Below are positions 1-10,175 of a DNA stretch of 64,000 nucleotides, piece after piece. The DNA comes from Marchantia polymorpha subsp. ruderalis (lineage: Eukaryota; Streptophyta; Marchantiopsida; Marchantiales; Marchantiaceae). A program made the translations under genes and the position numbers. Where the stretch lies: positions 2,646,501 to 2,710,500 of the forward strand of contig AP031352.1 in NCBI GenBank assembly GCA_037833965.1, given 5' to 3'. The first letter of the stretch is position 1; every line of letters begins with the position of its first letter. Under the pieces are notes generated by a model. The model did not search any database. It worked only from the letters and a program-made list of their open reading frames with translations, and had not been told where the DNA came from.

Positions 1-1078
1 AGCTTCGGCAGTGCTGCCCAGCCGCAGGAGCTAGCCATGTGTCGAGCTACCTATAAAGAACACGTCATGCAAGTCAAGTAAGAAGAGACAACAGTAGCAA
101 GCAGAGCCAAGCATGTGAACAAGAATTGAATATGCTATCTAACACTCCTCGACATAGAGAAAGCAGCTTCGCAGCCGTCTCATAAAAAATGTTGGCAAGA
201 CTTGGCACTCAAAAAAGTTTACGTTGAACGGGGTGGACCCACATTAGCTGAGTGCCCTCCTGCTCTTGAAACCGGACTTTGCCTGTGGGGGGACCTTCCT
301 ACTGTCATGGGGCGCTCCTCTTGGACCCTGCTCCGGTCCAGTTAAGAGCCCCGAAATCACCAAGAAACTTGCTTTTTCTTCTCCTCTCGGAGAGAAAAGA
401 CGTGCGCTCCCGAGTCCGTCAGGACGGCGTGCAGTGCAATAAATTGTGTTTATCGTGAAAACTGACAGAACTGAAAGACTATTTTCTTTACCGTTCTATG
501 GATTTCTGACCCACGTTTTAATTGCATCTTCGTCAATTGCTTTCTTTGGTATAATTTTGTTGTAAGAAACTCAAACTCTTAGCTTGTAAGGTAGACACTT
601 GTGAAAATATCCTCCGATAATTTTCTGCCGTGGATAGTACCCAGAGGTTGCCAATTTGAGGTGTCGTGACGCTTGAAACTTCTTCAGCTTATATTTTAGA
701 TTTGGACATTCAAGTCTCTGTCTTCTTCGTTTGTTTTATCTGCTCACAGTCCAGAAGAAGCTTTTGGAGAGATACTGCTGGCCTCATCTGTCCATGAATG
801 AGCTCGAGAATCTATTGTGACTTTGGAGTTTTAAACATCAATTCCTGTTCAGAACTCAGACTTCTAAGGTCAAGATATAGTAGGACCACGACAGCTATTT
901 TTTTCTTCGAGAGATTGAAGGGGATGTTCATTGAAAACCTGAGCACAACAGCAGAAGAGGAGATCTGGGTGTGCGAGAGGAGACGAGAAGGGAGAGCAGG
1001 GAGAGAAGAGAAGGGAAGGAGAGCAGGGAGAGAAGTGAGCAGAAGAGTAGAGCTGAATGCTCTGCAAGCACGGCGAAC
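1..1078. other. Left-edge intergenic and leader of the DUF26 gene
   Basis: I see no convincing coding sequence here. The last part, about 955-1075, is a purine-rich GAGA-type tract directly before the start of the DUF26 gene and is probably its 5' leader. An open frame that extends upstream through this tract encodes only low-complexity Arg/Glu-rich sequence and is not credible as protein. Confidence 0.5.
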
Positions 1079-1510
1079 ATGAGGAGGATGGGTGTTGCAT
1101 TCGTCTTGTTGATGTCTCTACTCGCGTATCAGATGTGTTTGGCTGACGCAGACACAACTTTCATGTCCGGGATTTGCCACAAGTTGCCCTGCAGAAATGG
1201 AACGGCATACCAGCACAATGTGAGGTCAGTCTTGTCCAAACTGATGGCCAAAGTCCAGTCACGTCCTCTTTTTGATGTGTGGGATGAGGCAAGCGATGCC
1301 TACGACAACAGCGAAACTGCATATGGAGTTGCAGGCTGTAACACCGTGACTCCGGAGGAATGCAGGTACTGTCTACAGTACATCGTGACGAACTTGCAAC
1401 AATGGTGTCCGAAGGATCCTCTGTCAGCTAAAATTGTATTGAAAGATTGCTACCTACACTACGACAGATACTACATCACGGTACCAGAATCACAAAGGCG
1501 TGAACAATGA
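1079..1510 (+). CDS. Secreted cysteine-rich repeat protein, single DUF26/Gnk2 domain
   Basis: This encodes a 143-residue protein. I chose the ATG that is followed at once by a hydrophobic stretch (residues 5-22, ending near Ala-Asp-Ala), a typical signal peptide, so the product should be secreted to the apoplast. The mature part is one Gnk2-homologous (DUF26, stress-antifungal) domain. Its signature is Cys87, Cys95 and Cys98, with further cysteines at 33, 38, 110 and 124 available for disulfides. The family signature is usually C-X8-C-X2-C; here the first gap is seven residues, one short. There is no kinase domain or second DUF26 copy, so it belongs with ginkbilobin-like or CRRSP proteins, some of which bind mannose and inhibit fungi. 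That activity is not shown here. No intron is needed. Confidence 0.82.
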   Translation: MRRMGVAFVLLMSLLAYQMCLADADTTFMSGICHKLPCRNGTAYQHNVRSVLSKLMAKVQSRPLFDVWDEASDAYDNSETAYGVAGCNTVTPEECRYCLQYIVTNLQQWCPKDPLSAKIVLKDCYLHYDRYYITVPESQRREQ

Positions 1511-3975
1511 TGTGTGGCAGTAATCGACACAGGTCACAATCCAAGGATTTGTGTGCTCCAACACCAGTTAGACAGTACACCAGCGCTTGATATTAGCTAT
1601 GAGCAGGCCTAAGTCTTAACACCGGCTGAAGAGAATTTGTTGATTAGTGAAGGTGGATGGGCAGATGTTTGGGTAAATGAAATCACATTTTTTGTTTCAG
1701 TAGTCAGCTAATTTGAACATTAAAATTATCTGCGTGTTTGATTATACGTCCCACACTCGGGATCGTGTGAATTGCAGGTTAGGGCCGCGTTCCTTGTGAC
1801 ATCTGGTTTAGCCCTGTGAGAGTAGTTAGGGGCTTAGCTTTGATAGAGTGATCGATGAGCCCTTTGCAGGCATACGTGTTCATAAATATTGCTTCACACA
1901 ACTATATTGTCTGATCACACGTTTATCGTCTTGCATGCCGTGGCCAAGGTGTGGGTTTGCCTCTTCTCACGGATTGTGCATGAGCTTCACCGTTGAAGTT
2001 TGCGTGATACGTTTTGCTTACGGTAGATTTTCAGAGTGAATCCAAGCACTCAGTGGCTTTCTATTAATCCAAGTCGACATTCGTTACAATATCCATCTGT
2101 TGATTTCAATCATTTTGGGATTGACCATCGAGAACGACCATTACAGACTGAAGATTAAATTTTCATACTAAAAATGGACTCAAGAGTGTCGCAATCACTG
2201 ACTATTATTATTGTTTATTGACCTCCTCTTTATCAGTGCTCGGTGTTATCGAGATCGAGAGTACTTCCATTTGTGTGAATAAACCAACGACGTGAATTTT
2301 AAACTCTACTAACCTTCTGTGTGAGGAAGTAATTGTACCGTAAACGAGCACAGATTAAGGTTCCTCTATTAGTTGCCTTTTACCCACTATGAATTGCGTG
2401 TTAGCACCAGTCTCTGTTAGCAGACTGAATGGAATCAGCTGGCAAGGTGCGTGATGGGTGATAAGCACGAACAGTAGAAGCACTGACGTCTGAACTCTAG
2501 CAAAAGTAGCTGATTTTGGGCCAGGTTCACGGGGTGGGGTGGGGCGCTGTCTGACTTGGAAAACAGATGCGTTTCTGAATTGACTGCGAAGTTTTGTCCA
2601 TCTCGCGTTATGAATCTGACACTCCTACTAAAGAAAGACCTGCAGCTAACGCTCCCAGTCCCGTAGCTGGTAATTAATCGAGATGGACATCTGTTATTCA
2701 ACATCCACATGACTACGGTGTTTGCTACCGTTTACAGTGTGAGCTTTGCCTGTTTCCCACCACCGCCACCTCAGAACGCATGGAATCGCAGAGAAAAGGC
2801 GGGTTGCAGCTTTGGTTGATCCACCAAGTAGATCGTCATTGGGCCCACTATCTGTGGATACTATGTATAGGACTCCAGAAGCAGCTGTCGACAGCCTCAG
2901 GTTCAACTCGCTTGTGCTCTTTGTTTGTTAGTGGCAGTTCACATTTGAACCTCATGAAATGTCCAGAAAATTGGACGCCAGTAGTAAAGATTGAAGGTTA
3001 TTAAATGTCTCCGAGCGCGAAAGTGGGATGACATATTGTAAAACGATTTCCAGAGATCCAGGATTATCATCACCATACTAGATGTGAAGAAGACAAGTGT
3101 GTAATATTATTATGTCATTATTTCGATCACCTGCTTTACATGGTTGGGATGGAGACACTAACTGTACCGCAATCTACAGCTCACGAAAGGGCCATGTGCG
3201 GCCTACACCCCAGCAGTAACAAATTCGTAAACAGCAGTACTCTAGCACACACTAATCCAAAAGGCTTGACCCAACTGGGTCCCTCGTTCCACCAGTGAAG
3301 TCGACTGTCAGACTGCCCTGAGCCCCTTCAGATCGCTTGCTTTACAGCAGACCTTGGACTTATCCGTTGTTCCGACTGCACCTTCTTCTTCCTACAGCTC
3401 GTTCCAAATCCGTCTGTACCGTTAATTTGGCGGTTTCCTCGTCCTGGCTCGTTCAGGATAGGCTATCAGATGCTGCAGACTTACTCCAAGATTAGCCTCA
3501 TCCCTGGTGCTCCTGTACCAGAAACTTGTATAGCAACCCCTCTGTTCATACGTACATACGCTTTTAAGCTTTCAGTGTACATACGCTTTTGAGCCGAAAG
3601 AACTATCTTGGAGTTTTCCCACTACGAGACGTGCAAGAGACGGCTGATGTACTCAGTTCGGTACTACCTCGCCCCCGCAAGTGTTTCTTTCTGCATTTTC
3701 CCAAACCGTTTAGAAAGTGGCTAGAGCGCAGTAAAAATCATGCGTATGCACTATCCTTTATAACTCGCATTCCAAGCGAACATATCCATTAATAAAGTTC
3801 TTAAAAACTCGAATTTTTTTTTCATACTGTAACTTCTTTTTAAACAGGCCTACGTCTAAATTTTCGGTTCTTTTTGGTCACATCGTTTCTCGCGTCGCTT
3901 TGGCACCGATTTTTTTTTTTCGAAATTTTCCAAATTATAAGAATATATAATTATATCCAAAATTAATATACATGA
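1511..3975. other. Intergenic, no gene recognised
   Basis: Only short open frames in random order occur here and none resembles a known family. The first few hundred bases are probably the 3' UTR of the DUF26 gene; an AATAAA occurs near 2278. Confidence 0.45.
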
Positions 3976-4048
3976 GCTCGCGTGGCCTAATGGATAAGGC
4001 ATCTGACTTCTAATCAGGGGATTGTGGGTTCGAGTCCCACCGTGAGTG
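3976..4048 (+). tRNA. tRNA-Arg (anticodon UCU)
   Basis: The 73-nt sequence folds as a complete cloverleaf. The acceptor stem is 3976-3982 with 4041-4047 (two G-U pairs). The D arm is at 3985-4000, and the anticodon stem is 4002-4006 with 4014-4018. The loop CTTCTAA holds anticodon TCT at 4009-4011, which reads AGA codons. The T arm carries GGTTCGAGTCC, which doubles as the B box of the internal Pol III promoter. No intron is present and CCA is not encoded, as expected for a eukaryotic nuclear tRNA. Confidence 0.96.
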
Positions 4049-4049
4049 C

Positions 4050-4053
4050 TTTT
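4050..4053 (+). terminator. Pol III T-run terminator of tRNA-Arg
   Basis: Four consecutive T residues begin two bases after the discriminator base of the tRNA, a standard Pol III stop. Confidence 0.65.
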
Positions 4054-4171
4054 GTTCTCGGGCACTTTGGCATCCCGCGGCACCAACTTCATGTCCGAAC
4101 GCAGTGCCTTTCTTTCTTTCTTGGAGGAGCAGGAGGAGCAATCTTGGGGCGACGATCGGATAGGCGAACAG

Positions 4172-4319
4172 GCAATTTTCTTTTAGTCTGATGGTGATGG
4201 TGGAGTTTGAAACTAGTTGGTGGGGTATCCGATCGTCATTGTGATGCAATTTTCTTTTAGTCTGATGGTGATGGTGGAGTTTGAAACTAGTTGGTGGGGT
4301 ATCCGATCGTCATTGTGAT
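4172..4319. repeat. Perfect 74-bp tandem duplication
   Basis: Bases 4172-4245 are repeated without change at 4246-4319. Perfect identity implies a recent duplication. The unit has no recognisable coding content and lies about 120 bp downstream of the tRNA gene. Confidence 0.97.
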
Positions 4320-5756
4320 GGCTCTGTCTTCTGATGGTGGAGACGTGCGCCTGCTTCTCTTTCGGCCGTCTCTGGCACAGGCGATCATCTCCTCTGGCAT
4401 TGTTCATTCACGAATCACGATTTGTTTGTGTTAACGAATTTTCTTTGGCACTAAAGTGAGGCGCAATTCTAATTGTCCTGTAAAAGAAGTTAAGATTCCG
4501 TGCCAGCGACTGACAAGAAAGGATGAACTAAACAATTAGCATCTGCCTGCCATAGCTTGAAGCCAATATGTTCCGCGCACGAAAGAGCATGAATCAGAAA
4601 CAGAAAGGCTACCCTCTTCAACTCAGGGTTCTTATCGATTGTACTGGGTGCCCATTCTTCGACCGCCATCTGCCGGGATGTTGAAAATAGGTCAACAGCA
4701 TAGATGACATCCACAGCGAGCAAGAGCGGAATCGTGTGCTTTTATAACTCCTCCGATATCCAGAAGCCCGAGAAAGCCGTGCAACCTAGTGACATCTTTG
4801 TCGGCTGGTAAAACTCGTGTACGTGATGTGAAGGTGTTATTGTACACGCGAAACCTGCTTCGACATGAACTTTGAAAGATGACACGAAAGTGGCGTTTGA
4901 GGGCCGAGAAGCACTTTCTTTTCATGAGTACTTTGAGCGGACATTGTTATCGAGGACACTGAATACAAAGTTCCTGTTTCGCTGATTTTGTATTGGGAGA
5001 TGAAACTTGCTGTTTCTGCAACGTGGGCTCAAGTTCACGACGCACGACGGAATTGTCGGACGACCCAAGCCCGGATGGTGAATAAGATAATGTATGCAGA
5101 AACTCGTGTACGGTTTCCTCACCGTCAACTCCACTGCCCACCACGATCGTTTCAGGAGTTAAAATCATAATTCAACGTCTGCATAATTCTTGGCTTCGAC
5201 ATGTTCGAAATGCAACGCACAAGCACAACTTGAGTGGCATTTGTGAATTCGCTCTATGTTCTTGCTTTGTCTGGCACGTGATCAGTGATATCACATGTAT
5301 TTATCTAAGACCGTGATGCCTTAACGAACCAAGGAGTGGCTCGATCTTCAAACACGTTTACTTTTCTTCGCACGTGGTGTACCAATTCTTTCGAATTGTT
5401 ACAAGGGCCAAAGTGGCAGATTCTCTCATCGATTTGTTGTTTATCGTCAAGCGGTACAAAGCGTTGTCGAAACTATCGAAAAGAGATCTAATTTTTCCTG
5501 CATTGGACCAAGGTTTCGGCCGAGGTCTTTATGAAACTCTGGTTGAATCGAAAGTGAAAATAATTTGTGGACACGGACCTCTCCAAGACATCAGGAGCTC
5601 AGAGCTGGATTGTCAGTCGAGCAGAGTTGGTTTTCGCTTTTGAAACGAAAATTTTTAATAATTTCCATAGGACGACTTGGGTTCGTGACAGTGATTCTTG
5701 AGGAACCATTATATTGATTTCCTGTTTGTTTTCATTGGTTCTCCGTGAGGAGAAGT
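4320..5756. other. Intergenic, no gene recognised
   Basis: Short open frames on both strands (for example about 4490-4720 minus and 5374-5643 plus) match no family I recognise. No splice-linked gene model could be built from them. Confidence 0.4.
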
Positions 5757-5951
5757 GGGCTGCGCCGGCCTGGGAGGTAGTGCAATACCTAGGCGACACT
5801 GGAGAGTCCCGAACAGCAAGCTGCTCGATTGGACTCTCACCCTGAAATAAATAAGATTAATATCGTGAGGGTCGATGACCCTCGTATCAGATATTAAACT
5901 GATAAGAACAGATACTACACTTGATCTTAGCCAAAAGGCCGAGAAAGGTAT
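5757..5951 (-). ncRNA. U2 spliceosomal snRNA
   Basis: The minus strand from 5951 begins ATACCTTTCTCGGCC and continues through the near-invariant 5' half of U2, including the branch-point recognition sequence GTAGTATC and the stem-loop IIa region (TATCAGTTTAATATCTGATA). A degenerate Sm-site-like ATTTATTT follows, then two GC-rich 3' stem-loops ending near GGCCGGCGCAGCCC. The length of about 195 nt fits plant U2 (about 196 nt). The RNA pairs with intron branch points in the spliceosome. The 5' half is very well conserved and the 3' loops are lineage-specific, as expected. The exact 3' end is uncertain by a few bases. Confidence 0.94.
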
Positions 5952-5971
5952 ACTTCTACGGACTAACTCCG

Positions 5972-6024
5972 ACGTTTATCAGTCACTCTCTCTACCTCTG
6001 GAAATACTAAATGTATGGGTTATT
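5972..6024 (-). promoter_or_regulatory. Putative U2 promoter: TATA-like box and weak USE-like element
   Basis: Plant U2 genes use a USE near -70 and a TATA box near -30. Here a TATA-like GATAAA lies about 25-30 bases upstream of the U2 start (near 5974-5983 in the window). An ACCCATACAT sequence about 60-70 bases upstream (near 6011-6020) resembles the USE only weakly. The spacing is right, but the USE match is poor. Confidence 0.35.
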
Positions 6025-7542
6025 AAAGATCCAGCGGTGGAAAGTAATGATGCACTTTCATTGCATCTTGAATGCTGAATGCTGCTCGCTGGTGGCGTCT
6101 CAATCGGCAGGACAAGTTAGTGTTTGAGTCCATCTTGGTCTCATACGTGATCCTCTAAATCCGAATAGGCCCATATAGAAAGCCTGAAGTCATGTTGAGT
6201 AAATTCTTGACGCATCAGCTTGTTCGTTCTGCATAGGAAAATTTTCTTGCATAAATATAAAGGCGATTGGAGTGTTTACTGCGAATTGATCTGATTCGGT
6301 GAAGGGGAGTTTGAGTGTCGTACAACCAACATCAAATTGAAGCTTATTCTTGTGATTAAAAATGTGTGTTTTACACAAGATGGGGTTACAGATGATACAC
6401 AACGTTACATGACCATTGTTTCGAACGACATATTGTCAAATGGCGACACAGCTTCACGATGGTGAGTGGAGCGCCAAATATATTGCCAAATATGTAAAGA
6501 AATTTTTTGGAAGTTATATGCAGTTGTGTCTGACGATCTTGAAAGAATCGTCAGACGCACGAGAGACTGTGAGAATTTGAATAATAGGTTCACATGTTTC
6601 GCTCTTTTTAATTCGATACTTGATTTCATAATAGACCATTTCAGTAGATTTCTATTTTTGGTTTAGGGAAAAATTTTGTCCAAGCAACCATGTTACGATA
6701 ATTGTAATAGATAATAATTTCCAACATGCTCTTTACTGTGTACTAGAAATAACTTTCAAATAAATAATTTTATTTACAGTACGTATTAAAGAATGTTGGA
6801 AATGTGTGCGTGTCTGTTTAATATTCCGGTAAGATATTTTTCGGTTCAAATGTTATTGAGCCTACCAGCCCCACTTACACCGCTTACTGAGATCTTCCAA
6901 TAACTTTTTCTATATTTTCCTTGTTACAACACTTCTTCAAATTGAATTTTTCAAATTGAGTTCCAAACTCACCATGTTCAAAGTCTCGCATCAAGTAAAA
7001 GACAGAGTAATAAGAAGCCAACATTTCCAGAGACAAACAACGAGAGGGGTGTACCAGCCCACGTCTAGAGATTGCACTTGAGGCAAACATTTTACTATGA
7101 CAGTAAATGCACCAAATCATCCACCGACTTCTAGTAGTTTCACATGACTGCTCTCCAAAAAAAAGTAAGCACCTTCAAGATGAGCAGATTGTTCACTCGA
7201 TAAGAAAGATTGCAAGCGCGAGACTGATTATGATCCGAAGTATTACTTATGCCGACACAGATAAATATTACACTTTACAACTCAGATCGGACTAGACATA
7301 GCACCTACCCCGATCCAAGTAAAATTTACAACGATTTCATGGTTGACATGTCTACAGCAGGAGGATTGACATTCAGATCCGTAACTGTATCCTCTCCTCA
7401 TCTTACTCTTCCTTTCCTATGTTCTCCTGAGCAGTCGACCAAGCCATTCATTATCAAGACACGCAGAAAATGGAGACCAGCTGCTGCAAGCTGAATGTGA
7501 ACTCCACTGAAAAGCTTCGCCTCCAACGTCTCTTCCTATCCA
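6025..7542. other. Intergenic between U2 and polyprenol reductase
   Basis: No recognisable gene. The right part, next to 7543, is expected to hold the 3' UTR of the minus-strand polyprenol reductase. Confidence 0.4.
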
Positions 7543-10175
7543 TTAAGCGATGTAAGGTATCATTGCACGACGAGAACTCGGATAATCATCGAACTTTGCA
7601 AGGTACCACTCGTGGGTAGGTTTTGCAAGCAAGTACAGGTTCGCCACCTGTGAGCACAAGAAGATCATTTTCCCATACCGTCAGCTGCTAGTCTTGGAGA
7701 CGTGGGCCATAGATGCTGGAAAGAAACAGAGAGATCTTCTGAGAAGAGAATGTGTACTTACCACAAGTGCGAGCATAATGTACATCACCAGGTGAGTTCC
7801 CCCACTAGCCACTACCAGACCTGAATAGATTACCTGCACAGAATGACATCAACATCGTCATTTTTCGGGCAGCAAGAAGAGATTCACTGAAGAATGCGAA
7901 TTTTGTCAACCTCGAAATGTTGGAAACGGTTTTCGAGGCCACTTACAATCTCTGCCAAGTAATGGGGACAGGAAACCAGCTCGAACCAGTCTCCTGTGGG
8001 GATGTAATACTTTTTCGAAGATCCAGGCTCATCATTTGCTCGAAGAGCAGCCTGCAGAAAGATCAAAACTGTTAGTTGTGTCTCGTGAAGAAAGTACTCC
8101 TCTCATGTGAGTGACGAATCTGCCAAGTTCTTGAAGCAAGAGCGAGTCTCCAGTAAACAGAGTCCAGCTTCAGCTTCTAATCGGTCCAAAAAGACTGAGA
8201 AATGTGTAGGGTCCATTGACTTCTGAGAAAATAGTTTACAGCGCAGCTTACAAATGCCGCATTTTCAAGGCCACCCACTAATAAAGGGGGCTGATCTTGA
8301 AAGATCTGGTTAGAGCTGTAATCCACTTGTAAACGAACTGTTTAGATCTTCAATGGCAGTTCGTTCAACGTCCGGGCTTCCAATGCATCCGGATTCAGTA
8401 CAACACATTCTTGCTGATATAGATCTATGGCAGCAAGAGAGAAAAAACACTTTCCAGTGGATTCTAGTGCAAAGACAAACTTCTCCTGATAGGTGGTCAC
8501 ATCCTCTGACCCATCATTATGGCGTGAACGTTCGAGTAATGGCTATTCTGGTGTTTCTAGTTTTCACGAGAGAAGTGAGTGGGTGAGCTTACGAGAATCT
8601 CATGGCAGACGTTTTGATGATAAGCTCCAAAAAACATCAAGCCAGCTCCGATGTATGACCCAAATCCAATGTGTCCTAGGTACGATATGAGATTCAAAAC
8701 ATCCGGCGCTTCATTGGCTGATTCCAGTATCTCCTCCCCTTTTTGCTTCAGCTTCTGGGCCGCAAATAACTTGAAGGCGTTCGTGTAGCTCTCCTGAGTG
8801 AAACTTTGAAGAAACAGAGTGATCGGCACCACGATGTAGAACCTGAATCAACACATTCGCAAGCAGTAGTTCAGACATCCGATCCTTGGATTGAGGCGTG
8901 GCAACAAAGAGACCATAACGATCGTTCAACAATTATTGCTCAGTAGGTGCAAGCTTCCGGATTCCAATGCTTACACTTTACCATAAATCTTCTCTCGTTT
9001 ACATGGCCTAGACTGCGTGTATGCGTGAGAGACAACTGCGGTCCAGCTGAAGTCTGAACGAGCAACGTATGGCCTACACTTCCGAAATGAGAAATTCGTC
9101 GGAGCCCATGACAGTATCACCATAAAAAACGATAGACAGAAACCATTCGACAGCCCAGCAGTCCATGTCCAACCCTGAGCTGGCTCTTTGCTCTTATGAA
9201 GATTAGGGCTTTTCGTAAGTCAATAATGAAGAAGAATCATGGAACGAGGTCGCTCGGAAATGGTCATCATGGTCACAACGATACGATCGCTGAGAAGGAA
9301 AAGATCTGGCCATCCGGACTGATGGTGCTCGCTACAATGTTCCAGCTGACTCGATTCATGCTGATGCAAGAGAACAAGCTGAAGCTCGATGCACGGAGAG
9401 GACGGACAGGACAGTCAATGAAAAAGCGGATGTGCAATTTCAGCAGGTTCTGGAACAAAGAGAGCGACCCTCCCCTACCCGAGAGCGATCAGGTAGCCGA
9501 TGGCGCTCATGCGCGCAGAAGGATCGAAGGAAGACACGAAAAGACACTCGTAGAGCCTGCGCGTGAGGTGGATTTCCATCAGCAAGAGAAGAAAGGCGAG
9601 CTTCCATGCCTCCCGACCGAATTTCCCCAGCACTGGAACGGTATCACCGGCGAACAATGTGTGGTGAGCTCCGGCGCCTGTCAGCTGCGCTACCACCGAC
9701 GAGAACTGATTTTTCACTCCCGACGAGCATTTGCAAGCGAATGCGAAGGAGGTGAGGAATAGAATCGTATTCAGCGTGAGTCCTACGATGTAAAAGTGGG
9801 TGAAAAAACTCTGCGGAACTGTCAGCTTCTGCAATCAAAACGACAATTCGATCGTCAGTGCGGCGCTCCAGCAATTGATGAAAGTCGTTCAGAATCCTTA
9901 AGCAGAAAATTTCAGCACAGCAGCAAATGCACGAAAAGCTTCAGAAATCGTCCAGTCATGAATCGATAGAGAATTCCGACCAGTAAGCCCCTGCCTGCGG
10001 TATCGGGTGACTGGAGCAGCTTTCCTCGTCTAAACAGAGGCCACCAAAATCTCCTCAAAGGATCTAAAGCCTTGATCGGAATCGCCGCCACGATCACCGG
10101 CCCCGCGACCGCTATCCAGACCATCAGCAGCCCTTGCTGCACCTGAGAGAAATCCAGCTGCCGCATAAAGTCCAT
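7543..10175 (-). CDS. Polyprenol reductase (SRD5A3/DFG10 family), six exons
   Basis: Spliced minus-strand gene with exons 10175-9981, 9828-9479, 8842-8593, 8051-7947, 7833-7762 and 7647-7543. All junctions are GT-AG, phases agree, and the product is 358 residues. It reduces polyprenol toward dolichol for N-glycosylation at the ER membrane. Exon 2 holds [12 protein letters not shown] and, near its end, [15 protein letters not shown] and SARM. Exon 4 carries the steroid 5-alpha-reductase C-terminal signature IPTGDWFE...PHYLAEI. The last exon ends THEWYLAKF...PYIA. Order and spacing match plant DFG10. The most N-terminal in-frame ATG that fits is at 10175; an ATG three codons later is also possible. 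The first donor (GTCGGA) is the weakest junction. Several hydrophobic membrane segments are present, as in the family. Confidence 0.93.

Noticed and set aside
3856..4249. Minus-strand frames over the tRNA-Arg gene (protein with a GGTRTHNPLIRSQ-like segment)
   Set aside because: This is the well-known spurious translation of the antisense of a tRNA gene, not a protein.
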